DNA of 62,202 nt from Actinomycetota bacterium (GTDB taxonomy: Bacteria; Actinomycetota; Acidimicrobiia; Acidimicrobiales; Ilumatobacteraceae): positions 1-62,202 of the forward strand of contig WLMZ01000006.1 of assembly GCA_009726095.1 (NCBI GenBank), written 5' to 3'. The notes beneath the pieces are model-generated. The model had not been told where the DNA came from and ran no database searches. It worked only from the letters and a program-made list of their open reading frames with translations. Both the position numbers and the translations under genes were made by a program. Of the stretch, positions 41,373 to 49,856 are shown piece by piece (within the stretch, counting starts at the first letter, position 1; each line of letters starts with the position of its first letter).

Positions 41373-42280
41373 CAGTTCGGTGTTTCTCTGGCCGCGGCGG
41401 CGCGCTTCATCTCCTCGACCATGTCGAGGAACGGCAGCCGCTCGAACTTCACGGTGGCCGGCAGGCGCTCTTCGATCAGCTCTGGCGTCCAACGCGTGTC
41501 GTTGTACATCGCGCGCACCTCTTTGGGTTGGCTCCACACAGCGATCTTGTTGCCGACCACCGAGTACACCTGTCCGGTGATGTGCTTGCTCTTGTCGCTG
41601 AGCAGGTAGACGGCCATGGGCGCGATGTCCTCGGGCTCGCCGTTCTCTGCCAATTGCATGGGCACATTCGCGCTCATGCGCGTGCGGGCCACCGGGGCGA
41701 TGACGTTGGCCCGCACGCCGTAGCGTTCGAGGCCGACCGCTGCCGAATACGACAGGCTGACGATGCCGCCCTTGGCAGCCGAGTAGTTGGCCTGCGCCAC
41801 CGAACCGAGCGCCCACACGCCGCTGGTGAAGCCGATCAGGCTGCCGCCCTCGGGCTGCTTGCGCATGACCGCAGCAGCTGCCCGGTACACGGTGAAGGTG
41901 CCCTTGAGATGCACGCGGATGACATCGTCGAACTCCTCTTCGCTCATGTTGAACAACATGCGCTCGCGCAGGATGCCGGCCACGCATACGGCGCCGTCGA
42001 TGCGGCCCCAGGTGTCCATGGCGGCCGTGACGATGCTCTCACCGCCGGACATGGTGCCCACGTCGCTGGCCACGGCGATGGCCTCGCCGCCCGCTGCCTT
42101 GATCTCAGCGACCACGCTGTCGGCGATCTCGGAGCTGGGCTCGTTGCCGTCCATGCTGACGCCGAAGTCGGCCACCACGATGCGAGCGCCCTGTGATGCG
42201 GCGAGCAATGCGATCGAGCGGCCGATGCCGCGTCCCGATCCGGTGATGGCAACGACCTTGTCCTGTAGGTATCCCGACAC
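41372..42280 (-). CDS. SDR, beta-hydroxyacyl-CoA dehydrogenase-like (17beta-HSD type 4 group)
   Basis: 302 residues from the GTG at 42280, fixed by AGGAGAG 5 bases upstream. ITGSGRGIGRSIALLAASQGARIVVADFG, GILRERMLFNMSEEEFDDVIRVHLKGTF and NYSAAKGGI match the peroxisomal multifunctional enzyme/ChsB1 type of dehydrogenase. The usual NNAG reads CVAG. About 50 extra C-terminal residues (EVRAMYNDTRWTPELIEERL) are typical of this subgroup. It would oxidise a 3-hydroxyacyl-CoA. It is first in a minus operon with ACAD, SDR and P450 genes. Confidence 0.87.
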   Translation of the reverse strand: MSGYLQDKVVAITGSGRGIGRSIALLAASQGARIVVADFGVSMDGNEPSSEIADSVVAEIKAAGGEAIAVASDVGTMSGGESIVTAAMDTWGRIDGAVCVAGILRERMLFNMSEEEFDDVIRVHLKGTFTVYRAAAAVMRKQPEGGSLIGFTSGVWALGSVAQANYSAAKGGIVSLSYSAAVGLERYGVRANVIAPVARTRMSANVPMQLAENGEPEDIAPMAVYLLSDKSKHITGQVYSVVGNKIAVWSQPKEVRAMYNDTRWTPELIEERLPATVKFERLPFLDMVEEMKRAAAARETPN

Positions 42281-42352
42281 GTGAACTCTCCTCAACCCCT
42301 GTAGCGAGCACCGAACGCGCCCGAGAACCTCATCGAAACCATGTCGCACAAA

Positions 42353-42375
42353 GTTTCTGACACAACGTCAGATTG
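42353..42375. promoter_or_regulatory. Candidate operator, site 5
   Basis: Left arm GTTTCTGAC, spacer ACAAC, right arm GTCAGATTG. It lies between the divergent SDR (start 42280) and ACAD (start 42407). A TATTCT box (42391-42396) 10 bases before the ACAD ATG is a possible -10. Confidence 0.8.
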
Positions 42376-42406
42376 AAACGTAGCATCGACTATTCTCGGG
42401 TTTCGC

Positions 42407-43591
42407 ATGCACCTCGCCGAAACTCCCGAACAAGAAACACTCCGCAAAGAACTTCGCGAGTACTTTGCCCAACTGCTCCCGCGCGAAGTGCGCGAAGGCA
42501 TGGGTGACAGTGGCGAAGGCAACCCTGAGTTCCGGCGCATCGTGCGCCAGATGGGTACTGATGGCTGGCTCGGCCTGGGCTGGCCGAAGGAATACGGCGG
42601 CCAGGGCCGGCCACCGACCGATCAGTTCATCCTGTTCGACGAAGTGCAGCGGGCCCATGCCCCGTTCCCCTTTGTCACCATCAACACGGTCGGGCCCACG
42701 CTCATCGCGTACGGCACACAGGAGCAAAAGGACGCCTTCCTGCCCGGCATCCTGGCCGGCGATCTCAACTTCGCCATCGGCTACACCGAGCCCGAAGCCG
42801 GCACCGACCTGGCATCGTTGCGCACATCGGCCGTGCTCGACGGCGACGAGTGGGTCATCAACGGCAACAAGGTCTACACCAGCGGCGCCAACCAGGCCGA
42901 TTACGTGTGGCTGGCATGCCGCACCGATCCGGACGCCCCCAAGCACAAGGGCATCTCGATCATCATCGTGCCGACCAACTCTCCCGGCTTTTCGTGGACC
43001 CCCATCGTGACGGTGGGAGGCAATGTCACCACCGCCACGTACTACACCGACGTGCGGGTGCCCAAGGGCAACGTGGTCAGCGAGATCAACCGTGGTTGGC
43101 AGCTCATCACCACGCAGCTCAACCACGAGCGGGTCGGCCTGGCAGCGCTCACCGCGCTGACCCACCGCTTGTACGAAGATGTCGTGGCGTGGGCCTCGAC
43201 CGAGGCCAGCGGCGGCCCGCACAACGAGCGCATGCTCGACCTGCCCTGGGTGCAGGCCGACTTCGCGAAGTGCAAGGCCATTCTCGAAGCGCTGAAGCTG
43301 ATGAATTGGAAGCTCGTGCGCTCGGTCAACGATGGCACGCTCACTCCGCAAGCGTCGTCGTCGGTGAAGGTGTTCGGCACCGAGCGCGGCGTCGAGGTGT
43401 ACAAGCTGTTGCTCGGCATTCTGGGGCCGTACGGCCACCTGCGCGACGGTTCGCCCGGCGCAGTGCTGCACGGTGAGGTCGAGCAGGCCGGCCGCATGGC
43501 CCAGATCAACACCTTCGGTGGTGGCGTGAACGAGATCCAACGAGACATCGTGGCCACGGTGGGTTTGGGCATGACGCGGGCCACTCGATGA
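42407..43591 (+). CDS. Acyl-CoA dehydrogenase, canonical chain (FadE26-like)
   Basis: 394 residues. It is very like the 19687 chain in layout: LAETPEQETLRKELREYFAQLL, WLGLGWPKEYGGQGRPPTDQF, TEPEAGTDLASLRTSAV and FGGGVNEIQRDIVATVGLGMTRATR. It has no adjacent partner chain. The stop overlaps the LLM start (ATGA). It is divergent from the SDR/ACAD operon and shares operator site 5. Confidence 0.9.
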   Translation: MHLAETPEQETLRKELREYFAQLLPREVREGMGDSGEGNPEFRRIVRQMGTDGWLGLGWPKEYGGQGRPPTDQFILFDEVQRAHAPFPFVTINTVGPTLIAYGTQEQKDAFLPGILAGDLNFAIGYTEPEAGTDLASLRTSAVLDGDEWVINGNKVYTSGANQADYVWLACRTDPDAPKHKGISIIIVPTNSPGFSWTPIVTVGGNVTTATYYTDVRVPKGNVVSEINRGWQLITTQLNHERVGLAALTALTHRLYEDVVAWASTEASGGPHNERMLDLPWVQADFAKCKAILEALKLMNWKLVRSVNDGTLTPQASSSVKVFGTERGVEVYKLLLGILGPYGHLRDGSPGAVLHGEVEQAGRMAQINTFGGGVNEIQRDIVATVGLGMTRATR

Positions 43592-44487
43592 AGTTCTGGT
43601 GCGCGACGGCGTTCATGAACACCACCGAGCTGGTGCACATCGCAACGTTGCTCGATCGGGCCGGGTACCACGGGCTGATGATCAGCGACCACCTTGCATA
43701 TCCCAAGGATCTGCAGAGCAAGTATCCGTACTCGCCGTACCCCGACGGCCGTCCCATCTGGGCACCCGAGACCGCATGGCCCGACCCGTGGGTGCTCATC
43801 GGGGCGATGAGCAGTGTGACCTCGCAGCTGCACTTCACGACCAACATCTACATCGCCGGGCATCGCCCCATCCTGCAGGTGGCCAAGGAAGTTGCTACGG
43901 CAGCCGTGCTCAGCGACGGGCGCGTTGCGTTGGGTGTCGGCGCTGGGTGGATGAAGGAGGAGTTCGACCTGCAGGGTCAGGACTTCGCCACCCGCGGCAA
44001 GCGCCTCAACGAGATGATCCCTGCCCTACGCGAGCTGTGGAAGGGCGGCTGGGTGGAATGGCACGGCCAGTACTTCGACATTCCGGCGCTCACCCTCGAG
44101 CCGCACCCGCCGGCGCCAGTGCCCATCTACACCGGTGGTCACACCGAAGCAGCGCTCAAGCGTGCGGCGAAGTACGCCGATGGCTGGATCGGCAATGCCT
44201 ATCCGTGGGACGAGGCAGCGCACTACGTCGGCCGCCTCAGGGAACTCCTCGCCGCCGAGGATCGTGACACCTCCGGCTTCGAGATCATCTGCGGCCTCTA
44301 TGAGATGCCGTCCATCGACATCTACCGCCGCGCTGAGGAAGAACTCGGCATCACCGGCACCATGTGCATGCCGTGGGCGATGGGCAACGTGAGCGCCGGT
44401 GATCGCCGCAATCTCAACGACGTCGCCTCTGCCTACCAGACCTACATCGATCAGTTCGCCGAGGACATCGTCTTGCCCATGCGTTGA
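43588..44487 (+). CDS. LLM-class F420-dependent oxidoreductase
   Basis: 299 residues. MKFWCATAFMNTTELVHIATLLDRAGYHGLMISDHLAYPKDL and VALGVGAGWMKEEFDLQGQDF follow the TIGR03619-like pattern, with the SDH motif and long insertion (YPYSPYPDGRPIW) of this subgroup. It starts inside the ACAD stop, so the two are co-translated and should act in sequence on one substrate. Confidence 0.9.
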   Translation: MKFWCATAFMNTTELVHIATLLDRAGYHGLMISDHLAYPKDLQSKYPYSPYPDGRPIWAPETAWPDPWVLIGAMSSVTSQLHFTTNIYIAGHRPILQVAKEVATAAVLSDGRVALGVGAGWMKEEFDLQGQDFATRGKRLNEMIPALRELWKGGWVEWHGQYFDIPALTLEPHPPAPVPIYTGGHTEAALKRAAKYADGWIGNAYPWDEAAHYVGRLRELLAAEDRDTSGFEIICGLYEMPSIDIYRRAEEELGITGTMCMPWAMGNVSAGDRRNLNDVASAYQTYIDQFAEDIVLPMR

Positions 44488-44536
44488 CGGTGCCGTTCGG
44501 CTGGTTAGATTTCGGAACCGAATGAGGGAGGCCGCC

Positions 44537-45679
44537 GTGGGCGTTGAGGGAATCTGTCAGGATCGTTTTGCAGCAGTGAAGGCGTTGTTCGAGCAGAACT
44601 TTGCCTCCGGCGACGACGTTGGTGCATCCGTTGCGCTGATCATCGACGACGAGGTCGTGATCGATCTGTGGGGTGGCACGGCCACCTTCGATGGCGGCAT
44701 CGAGAAGCCGTGGGAACGCGACACGATCATCAACGTGTGGAGCACCACCAAGACCATGGCTGCCCTGAGCGCGCTGGTGCTGGCGGACCGGGGCGAGATC
44801 GATGTTGACGCACCCGTGGCGCGTTATTGGCCCGAGTTCGCTGCCAACGGCAAGCAGGGCGTGCTCGTGCGCCATCTGCTCAGCCATTCCGCCGGGCTGG
44901 CGGGTTGGCAGGAGCCCATGATGCCCGACGACCTGTACGACTGGGAGAAATGCACATCGATGCTCGCCGCCCAGGCGCCGTGGTGGGAGGCTGGCACGCA
45001 GAGCGGCTATCACGCCATCACGCAGGGATACCTGGTGGGTGAGGTGGTGCGCCGTGCGAGCGGAGCAACCGTTGGTTCGTTCTTCGCCGATGAGATTGCT
45101 GGTCCGCTCGGTGCCGACTTCTTCATCGGTACGCCGGCTACTGCCGACGCCCGCGTGGCCCACGTGATTGCCCCACAGGGTGGTATCACCGATCCGAACG
45201 CCACGGCCGATTCCATTGCTGTTCGTACCATGCGGTATCCGAAGCTGGACGCGTCAGCGTCGAGCACCATTCCATGGCGACGCGCCGAGATCCCCGCTGC
45301 CGGCGGCCACGGCAACGCCCGCTCGGTCGCCACCGTGCAATCGATCGTGAGCCACGCAGGACAGGCCAACGGCGTTCGTCTGCTCTCCGAGGCCGGTGTC
45401 GCCCGCATCTTCGACGAGCAGACCTATGGACAGGACCTCGTGCTGCCCGGGGTCTTCAGGCTCGGCGTCGGGTATGGCCTCAACTGCCCCGAACTTCCAA
45501 TCAGTCCGAACCCCCGGACCTGTTTCTGGGGCGGCTGGGGCGGATCACTGGTGGTCAACGATCTCGATGCGCGCATGACGTTTGCCTACGTGATGAACCG
45601 CATGGGCGAGGGCACCACGGGCGACATGCGCGCTGGCGGGCTGTTGATGACGGCGTACGCAGCGTTGGCCGCCGGCTGA
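44537..45679 (+). CDS. Serine beta-lactamase-like hydrolase/esterase (class C fold)
   Basis: 380 residues from GTG 44537, preceded by GGGAGG with a 5-base gap; an ATG at 44522 is also possible. S69-x-x-K72 in VWSTTKTMAAL is the nucleophile motif and YHA near residue 157 fits the Tyr motif. GGWGGS near the C-terminus replaces KTG, as in EstB-type esterases (HxG/GxG variants). There is no signal peptide, so it is cytoplasmic and probably hydrolyses an ester or lactone from the pathway. It ends convergently with the aldehyde dehydrogenase. Confidence 0.87.
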   Translation: MGVEGICQDRFAAVKALFEQNFASGDDVGASVALIIDDEVVIDLWGGTATFDGGIEKPWERDTIINVWSTTKTMAALSALVLADRGEIDVDAPVARYWPEFAANGKQGVLVRHLLSHSAGLAGWQEPMMPDDLYDWEKCTSMLAAQAPWWEAGTQSGYHAITQGYLVGEVVRRASGATVGSFFADEIAGPLGADFFIGTPATADARVAHVIAPQGGITDPNATADSIAVRTMRYPKLDASASSTIPWRRAEIPAAGGHGNARSVATVQSIVSHAGQANGVRLLSEAGVARIFDEQTYGQDLVLPGVFRLGVGYGLNCPELPISPNPRTCFWGGWGGSLVVNDLDARMTFAYVMNRMGEGTTGDMRAGGLLMTAYAALAAG

Positions 45680-45727
45680 ACCGAGTCTGACAGCCCCGGT
45701 CAGCCCAGCCAGGTCAGCTGCGCCCGG

Positions 45728-47188
45728 TCAACCCGGCCAGACGATGGTCTGCATCTCGGTGTAGGCGATCATGCCGAAGTCGCCACCATCGCGACCGACG
45801 CCGCTCATCTTGAACCCACCGAAGGGCGCGTCGTGGTTGCGCTGGGCGGTGTTGATGCCCACGTTGCCGCTGCGCAGTCGCTTGGCCGTGCGGTAGGCGC
45901 GGTCGCTGTCGGTGCTGAACACGTAGTCGTACAGGCCGAAGTCGGTGCTGTTGGCGATGGCAATACCCTCGTCGTCGTCTTCGAACGGCACGACCACCAC
46001 CACGGGTCCGAAGATCTCCTCCTGCACAGGGGTCATGCCCTGACGGCAGCCCGCCAGCAGCGTGGGAGCCACGTAGAAGCCGCGCTCCATGTGTGACGGG
46101 CGGCGACCATCGACCACGATTTCTGCGCCCTCGCTGGCGCCGATGGCGATGTAGGACTCGATGCGGTCGCGCTGAGCCGCTGAGATGACGGGACCTACCA
46201 GGGTGTCGGCCGCAGTGGGGTCGCCCACCTTGAGGTTCGGCGCATAGGCAGCCAGCCGTGACACGAGCTCGTCGTAACGGCTGCTGTGCACGATGGCCCT
46301 GGTGGGCGCCGTGCAGATCTGGCCGCTGTGGAAGGACCACACGCTGGCGATGGCGCCGACGGCGACATCGAGGTTGGCGTCGGACAGCACCAGGCCGGCG
46401 CCCTTCCCGCCGAGCTCCAGGAGCAGGCGCTTCATCGTGCGGCCCCCCGCTTCGAAGATGCGCTCGCCCACGCCGGTGGAACCGGTGAAGCTGACCATGT
46501 CGACATCGCGGGTCTCGGTCAACGCAACCGACGGCTCGGGACGCGAGCTGGTGATCACGTTGATCACCCCGGCAGGGAAGCCGACTTCGTGCATGATCTC
46601 GGCGAGCTCGATGACGGCCAGTGGATCCTGCGGGGCGGGCTTCATCACCACGGTGCAGCCAACGGCCAGCGCCGGAGCGATCTTGCCGACCATGTTCACG
46701 AGCGGGAAGTTGTACGGCGAGATGCACGCCACCACGCCCACGGGTTGGCGGTTGACGACCGCGCCGATGAGTCCGCCCGGGGCCAGGGGAGTGGCCTGGG
46801 TGGGCGACGGCGCCAGCGCGATGTTGAGGTCCTTCATTGCGCCACGGGAGTAGCGCTCGAAGCGTTCGATGGCCACGGGCACCTGCATACGCGAGCCAAC
46901 GGTGGCGGTGGCACCGGTCTCGCTGATGATCAACGGCACCAGGTCGCCGGCGCGTTCGCGCAGTTTGTCGCTGACGGCGGCGAGCAGCCGGGCGCGCTCG
47001 GCAGGGGGAGTGGCAGCCCATTTGGGGAAGGCCTCCTGAGCGGCGCGGGCTGCAGCCAGGGCTTGATCGACCGATGCCTCGGGGGCTTCACCGACGACTT
47101 GCTCGGTGGCTGGATTGACGATGCTGTACGTGCCGTTGGCGCCGTCGACCCACTCGCCGCCGATCAACATCCGATAGTGCTTCGACAT
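45728..47188 (-). CDS. NAD(P)-dependent aldehyde dehydrogenase
   Basis: 486 residues. Catalytic E258 in LLELGGKG and C292 in SGQICTAPTR; NAD site FTGSTGVGERIFEAGG; C-terminal NVGINTAQRNHDAPFGGFKMSGVGRDGG. It oxidises an aldehyde, for instance one made by the P450s, to the acid. The ATG at 47188 has a purine-rich RBS (GGGGGAC) upstream. It is divergent from the D-aminoacylase-like gene and shares the strongest palindrome of the window (site 6). Confidence 0.93.
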   Translation of the reverse strand: MSKHYRMLIGGEWVDGANGTYSIVNPATEQVVGEAPEASVDQALAAARAAQEAFPKWAATPPAERARLLAAVSDKLRERAGDLVPLIISETGATATVGSRMQVPVAIERFERYSRGAMKDLNIALAPSPTQATPLAPGGLIGAVVNRQPVGVVACISPYNFPLVNMVGKIAPALAVGCTVVMKPAPQDPLAVIELAEIMHEVGFPAGVINVITSSRPEPSVALTETRDVDMVSFTGSTGVGERIFEAGGRTMKRLLLELGGKGAGLVLSDANLDVAVGAIASVWSFHSGQICTAPTRAIVHSSRYDELVSRLAAYAPNLKVGDPTAADTLVGPVISAAQRDRIESYIAIGASEGAEIVVDGRRPSHMERGFYVAPTLLAGCRQGMTPVQEEIFGPVVVVVPFEDDDEGIAIANSTDFGLYDYVFSTDSDRAYRTAKRLRSGNVGINTAQRNHDAPFGGFKMSGVGRDGGDFGMIAYTEMQTIVWPG

Positions 47189-47233
47189 CTTGCGCGTCCC
47201 CCTTGTGTGGCCCGTGTGGGGCCGCTGTCAGTC

Positions 47234-47260
47234 TAGAATCTGACGGTTCGTCAGATTCTA
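47234..47260. promoter_or_regulatory. Candidate operator, site 6 (perfect 11-bp arms)
   Basis: TAGAATCTGAC, spacer GGTTC, GTCAGATTCTA: an exact inverted repeat of 27 bases overall, with the core at 47236-47258. It lies between divergent aldehyde dehydrogenase (start 47188) and amidohydrolase (start 47274). Confidence 0.9.
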
Positions 47261-47273
47261 ATGGGGAGCTCCA

Positions 47274-49010
47274 ATGGAGAGCAGGACAATGCTCGATCTC
47301 ATCATCAAGGGTGGCACGGTCATCGATGGCACCGGTGCCGCCGGCGTGGTGGCCGATGTCGGTGTCAGCGACGGTCGCATCGTGGCCATCGGCGCCATCC
47401 AGGCCGACGCGCGCGAGGTCTTCGACGCCGCAGGCCTGGTCGTGAGCCCTGGCGTGATCGACCCACATACCCATTACGACGCGCAGTTGTTGTGGGACCC
47501 CACGGCCAGCCCATCCAGCAATCACGGTGTCACCACCGTCATCGGCGGCAACTGCGGGTTCACCCTCGCTCCACTGCTGCCCGGCGACGCCGACTACCTG
47601 CGCAAGATGATGGCCAAGGTCGAGGGCATGCCGTTGGCGGCGCTCGAGAACGGCACCGACTGGAGCTGGGAGACCTTCGCTGAATACCTCGACCGAATGG
47701 ATGGCAACATCTCGGTCAACGCCGGGTTCCTGGTCGGGCACTGCGCCATTCGGCGGTATGTGATGGGCGGCGACGCGGTGGGCAACGCTGCCGACCCGGC
47801 GCAGGTCGACGCAATGCGCACCGAGCTGCGCGCGGCTATTCAGGCGGGAGCACTGGGCTTTTCGTTCACCAACAGCACCTCGCACAGCGACGGCGAGGGC
47901 GAACCCGTGGCCAGTCGCTGGGCCACACCCGACGAGTTGATTGCGCTCTGCGAGGAGACCGGGCTGCACGAGGGCACCACGCTGGAGGGCATCGTGCCGG
48001 GCTGTCTCGACATGTTCGCCGACGACGAGATCGAGCTGCTCGGCCGGATGAGCGCCGCTGCCAACCGACCGATGAACTGGAACGTGCTCACGGTGGATTC
48101 CCGTGTGCCCGAGCGCGTGCCCCGCCAGATCATGGCCAGCGACCGTGCCAGCCAACTCGGCGGTCGTGTCGTTGCGCTCACCATGCCCGTGCAGGTGCCG
48201 ATGAACATGAGCTTCGGCTCGTTCTGCGGGCTGTGGCTGATCCCCGGCTGGCAGCAGGTGCTCGGTGTACCCGTGGCCGAGCGCGTTGCCCGGCTGAACA
48301 ATCCCGACACACGTGTGCTGCTGCTCGAACTGTCGCAGTCGCCGGCCGCTGGTGTGTTCCGCCGTCTTGCCGACTGGGGCGAGTACGTGCTCGGCGACAC
48401 GTACGCGCCAGAGAACGCCGGCCTCAAGGGCCGCACGGTGAAAGACATCGCAGCCGAGCGTGGGCGCAGCAACTTCGGCACGCTGCTCGACATTGTGTGC
48501 GCCGATGACTGCCGTACCGTGCTGTGGCCCACCCCGCAGGACGACGACGCCGAGTCATGGCGCATGCGCGCCGAGTTGTGGAACGACCCCCGCGCGATGA
48601 TCGGCGGCAGCGACGCCGGAGCGCATCTCGATCGCATGTGCGGCGCTCCCTACCCCACGCGCTTTCTGGCCGACTGCATCCGTGGGCGCCGGCTCATCAG
48701 CGTCGAACGCGCCGTCCAGTTGATGACCTCTGCGCCAGCAGCACTGTTCGGGCTGCGCGACCGTGGTGTGTTGCGCGAGGGCGCCATCGCCGACATCTTC
48801 GTGTTCGACCCCGCCACCGTCGACAGCGACGGCGCTGCGCTGGTCACCGACCTGCCCGGCAACTCGTCCCGGTTGACCGCTGGCTCGCAGGGCGTCGCCC
48901 GCGTCTATGTGAACGGGGTGTCCATCATCGAGGATTGTCAGCCCACCGGGGCCACCCCTGGCACCGTGTTGCGCAGCGGCCGCGATACTGCAACCGTCAC
49001 TGCTCGCTGA
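47274..49010 (+). CDS. N-acyl-D-amino-acid deacylase-family amidohydrolase
   Basis: 578 residues. HTHYDAQ gives the H65-x-H67 metal pair and GGNCGF the zinc-bridging Cys typical of D-aminoacylases. GGSDAGAHLD supplies Asp447. The N-terminal beta sandwich (LDLIIKGGTVIDGTGAAGVVADVGV) and C-terminal return (LREGAIADIFVFDP) are normal for the family. It hydrolyses an amide or cyclic amide; in a steroid setting a bile-acid-type conjugate is conceivable but unproven. Start ATG 47274 with GGGGAG 5 bases upstream. The crotonase follows 12 bases later. Confidence 0.88.
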   Translation: MESRTMLDLIIKGGTVIDGTGAAGVVADVGVSDGRIVAIGAIQADAREVFDAAGLVVSPGVIDPHTHYDAQLLWDPTASPSSNHGVTTVIGGNCGFTLAPLLPGDADYLRKMMAKVEGMPLAALENGTDWSWETFAEYLDRMDGNISVNAGFLVGHCAIRRYVMGGDAVGNAADPAQVDAMRTELRAAIQAGALGFSFTNSTSHSDGEGEPVASRWATPDELIALCEETGLHEGTTLEGIVPGCLDMFADDEIELLGRMSAAANRPMNWNVLTVDSRVPERVPRQIMASDRASQLGGRVVALTMPVQVPMNMSFGSFCGLWLIPGWQQVLGVPVAERVARLNNPDTRVLLLELSQSPAAGVFRRLADWGEYVLGDTYAPENAGLKGRTVKDIAAERGRSNFGTLLDIVCADDCRTVLWPTPQDDDAESWRMRAELWNDPRAMIGGSDAGAHLDRMCGAPYPTRFLADCIRGRRLISVERAVQLMTSAPAALFGLRDRGVLREGAIADIFVFDPATVDSDGAALVTDLPGNSSRLTAGSQGVARVYVNGVSIIEDCQPTGATPGTVLRSGRDTATVTAR

Positions 49011-49022
49011 AGGACCCCCGCC

Positions 49023-49856
49023 ATGACCAACCCCGACACCACCATCAACGACGACATTCTGTACAGCTGCGAGGCGGGCATTGCCCGCATCACGCTCAAC
49101 CGCCCCGACGCAGCGAACGCCCTCACCCCCGATCAGCGCAACCGCCTGATCGAGCTGTTCGAGGCCGCCAGCGGCGACCTCAACGTGCGCGTTGTCGTGC
49201 TCACCGCGAACGGCAAGCACTTCTGCACGGGAGCCGATCTCCGCGTCTCGCGTATCCCCGAGGCACCGCGTCCCGAGGGTGCGCCCGAGCGCACGATGGG
49301 CGACGTCGGTCGCAACATCAAGCGTGGCGCGCAGCGGCTGGTGTCGAGCATCCTCGATTGCGAGAAGCCTGTCATCGCCGCAGTCAACGGCACCGCTGCA
49401 GGAATCGGTGCGCACATCGCGCTGGCGTGCGATCTCATCATTGCCGCCGACACGGTGCGCTTCATCGAGGTGTTCGTGCGCCGCGGCATCACCCCCGACG
49501 GTGGCGGCGCCTACCTGTTGCCGCGCATGATCGGCCTGGCCAAGGCCAAGGAACTGATCTTCCTCGGCGACGATCTCGCCGCCCCCGATGCCGAGCGCAT
49601 CGGGTTGATCAACAAGGTCGTGCCAGCGGGCGAACTCGATGCGGCAGCCACCGAGTGGGCGACCCGCCTGGCCAACGGCCCCACCAAAGCGGTGTCGTTG
49701 GCGAAGTGGTTGCTCAACCGTTCGCTCGACAGCGACCGCAAGGCGGCATTCGAGGACGAGGCGTGGGCGCAGGAACTCGCCAGCCGCACAGACGACTTCA
49801 ACGAGGGAGTGCAGGCGTTCATCGAACGCCGCGACGTTCAGTTCCGCGGCTGGTAG
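49023..49856 (+). CDS. Enoyl-CoA hydratase/isomerase (crotonase)
   Basis: 277 residues. ITLNRPDAANALTPDQRN, VLTANGKHFCTGADLRVSR, KPVIAAVNGTAAGIGAHIALACDLIIAA and RRGITPDGGGAYLLPRMIG are all crotonase signatures. The acid in PDGGG is Asp; the first Glu is replaced by Val, which suggests isomerase or other chemistry. It has AAGGA about 11 bases upstream of ATG. Its last 19 bases overlap the end of the convergent molybdopterin gene. Confidence 0.9.
   Translation: MTNPDTTINDDILYSCEAGIARITLNRPDAANALTPDQRNRLIELFEAASGDLNVRVVVLTANGKHFCTGADLRVSRIPEAPRPEGAPERTMGDVGRNIKRGAQRLVSSILDCEKPVIAAVNGTAAGIGAHIALACDLIIAADTVRFIEVFVRRGITPDGGGAYLLPRMIGLAKAKELIFLGDDLAAPDAERIGLINKVVPAGELDAAATEWATRLANGPTKAVSLAKWLLNRSLDSDRKAAFEDEAWAQELASRTDDFNEGVQAFIERRDVQFRGW

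Noticed and set aside
45686-45703. TCTGAC...GTCAG between convergent genes, similar to the operator family
   Set aside because: The spacer is 7 bases instead of 5, the outer positions do not pair, and it lies between two stop codons rather than in a promoter. It may be part of a termination region.
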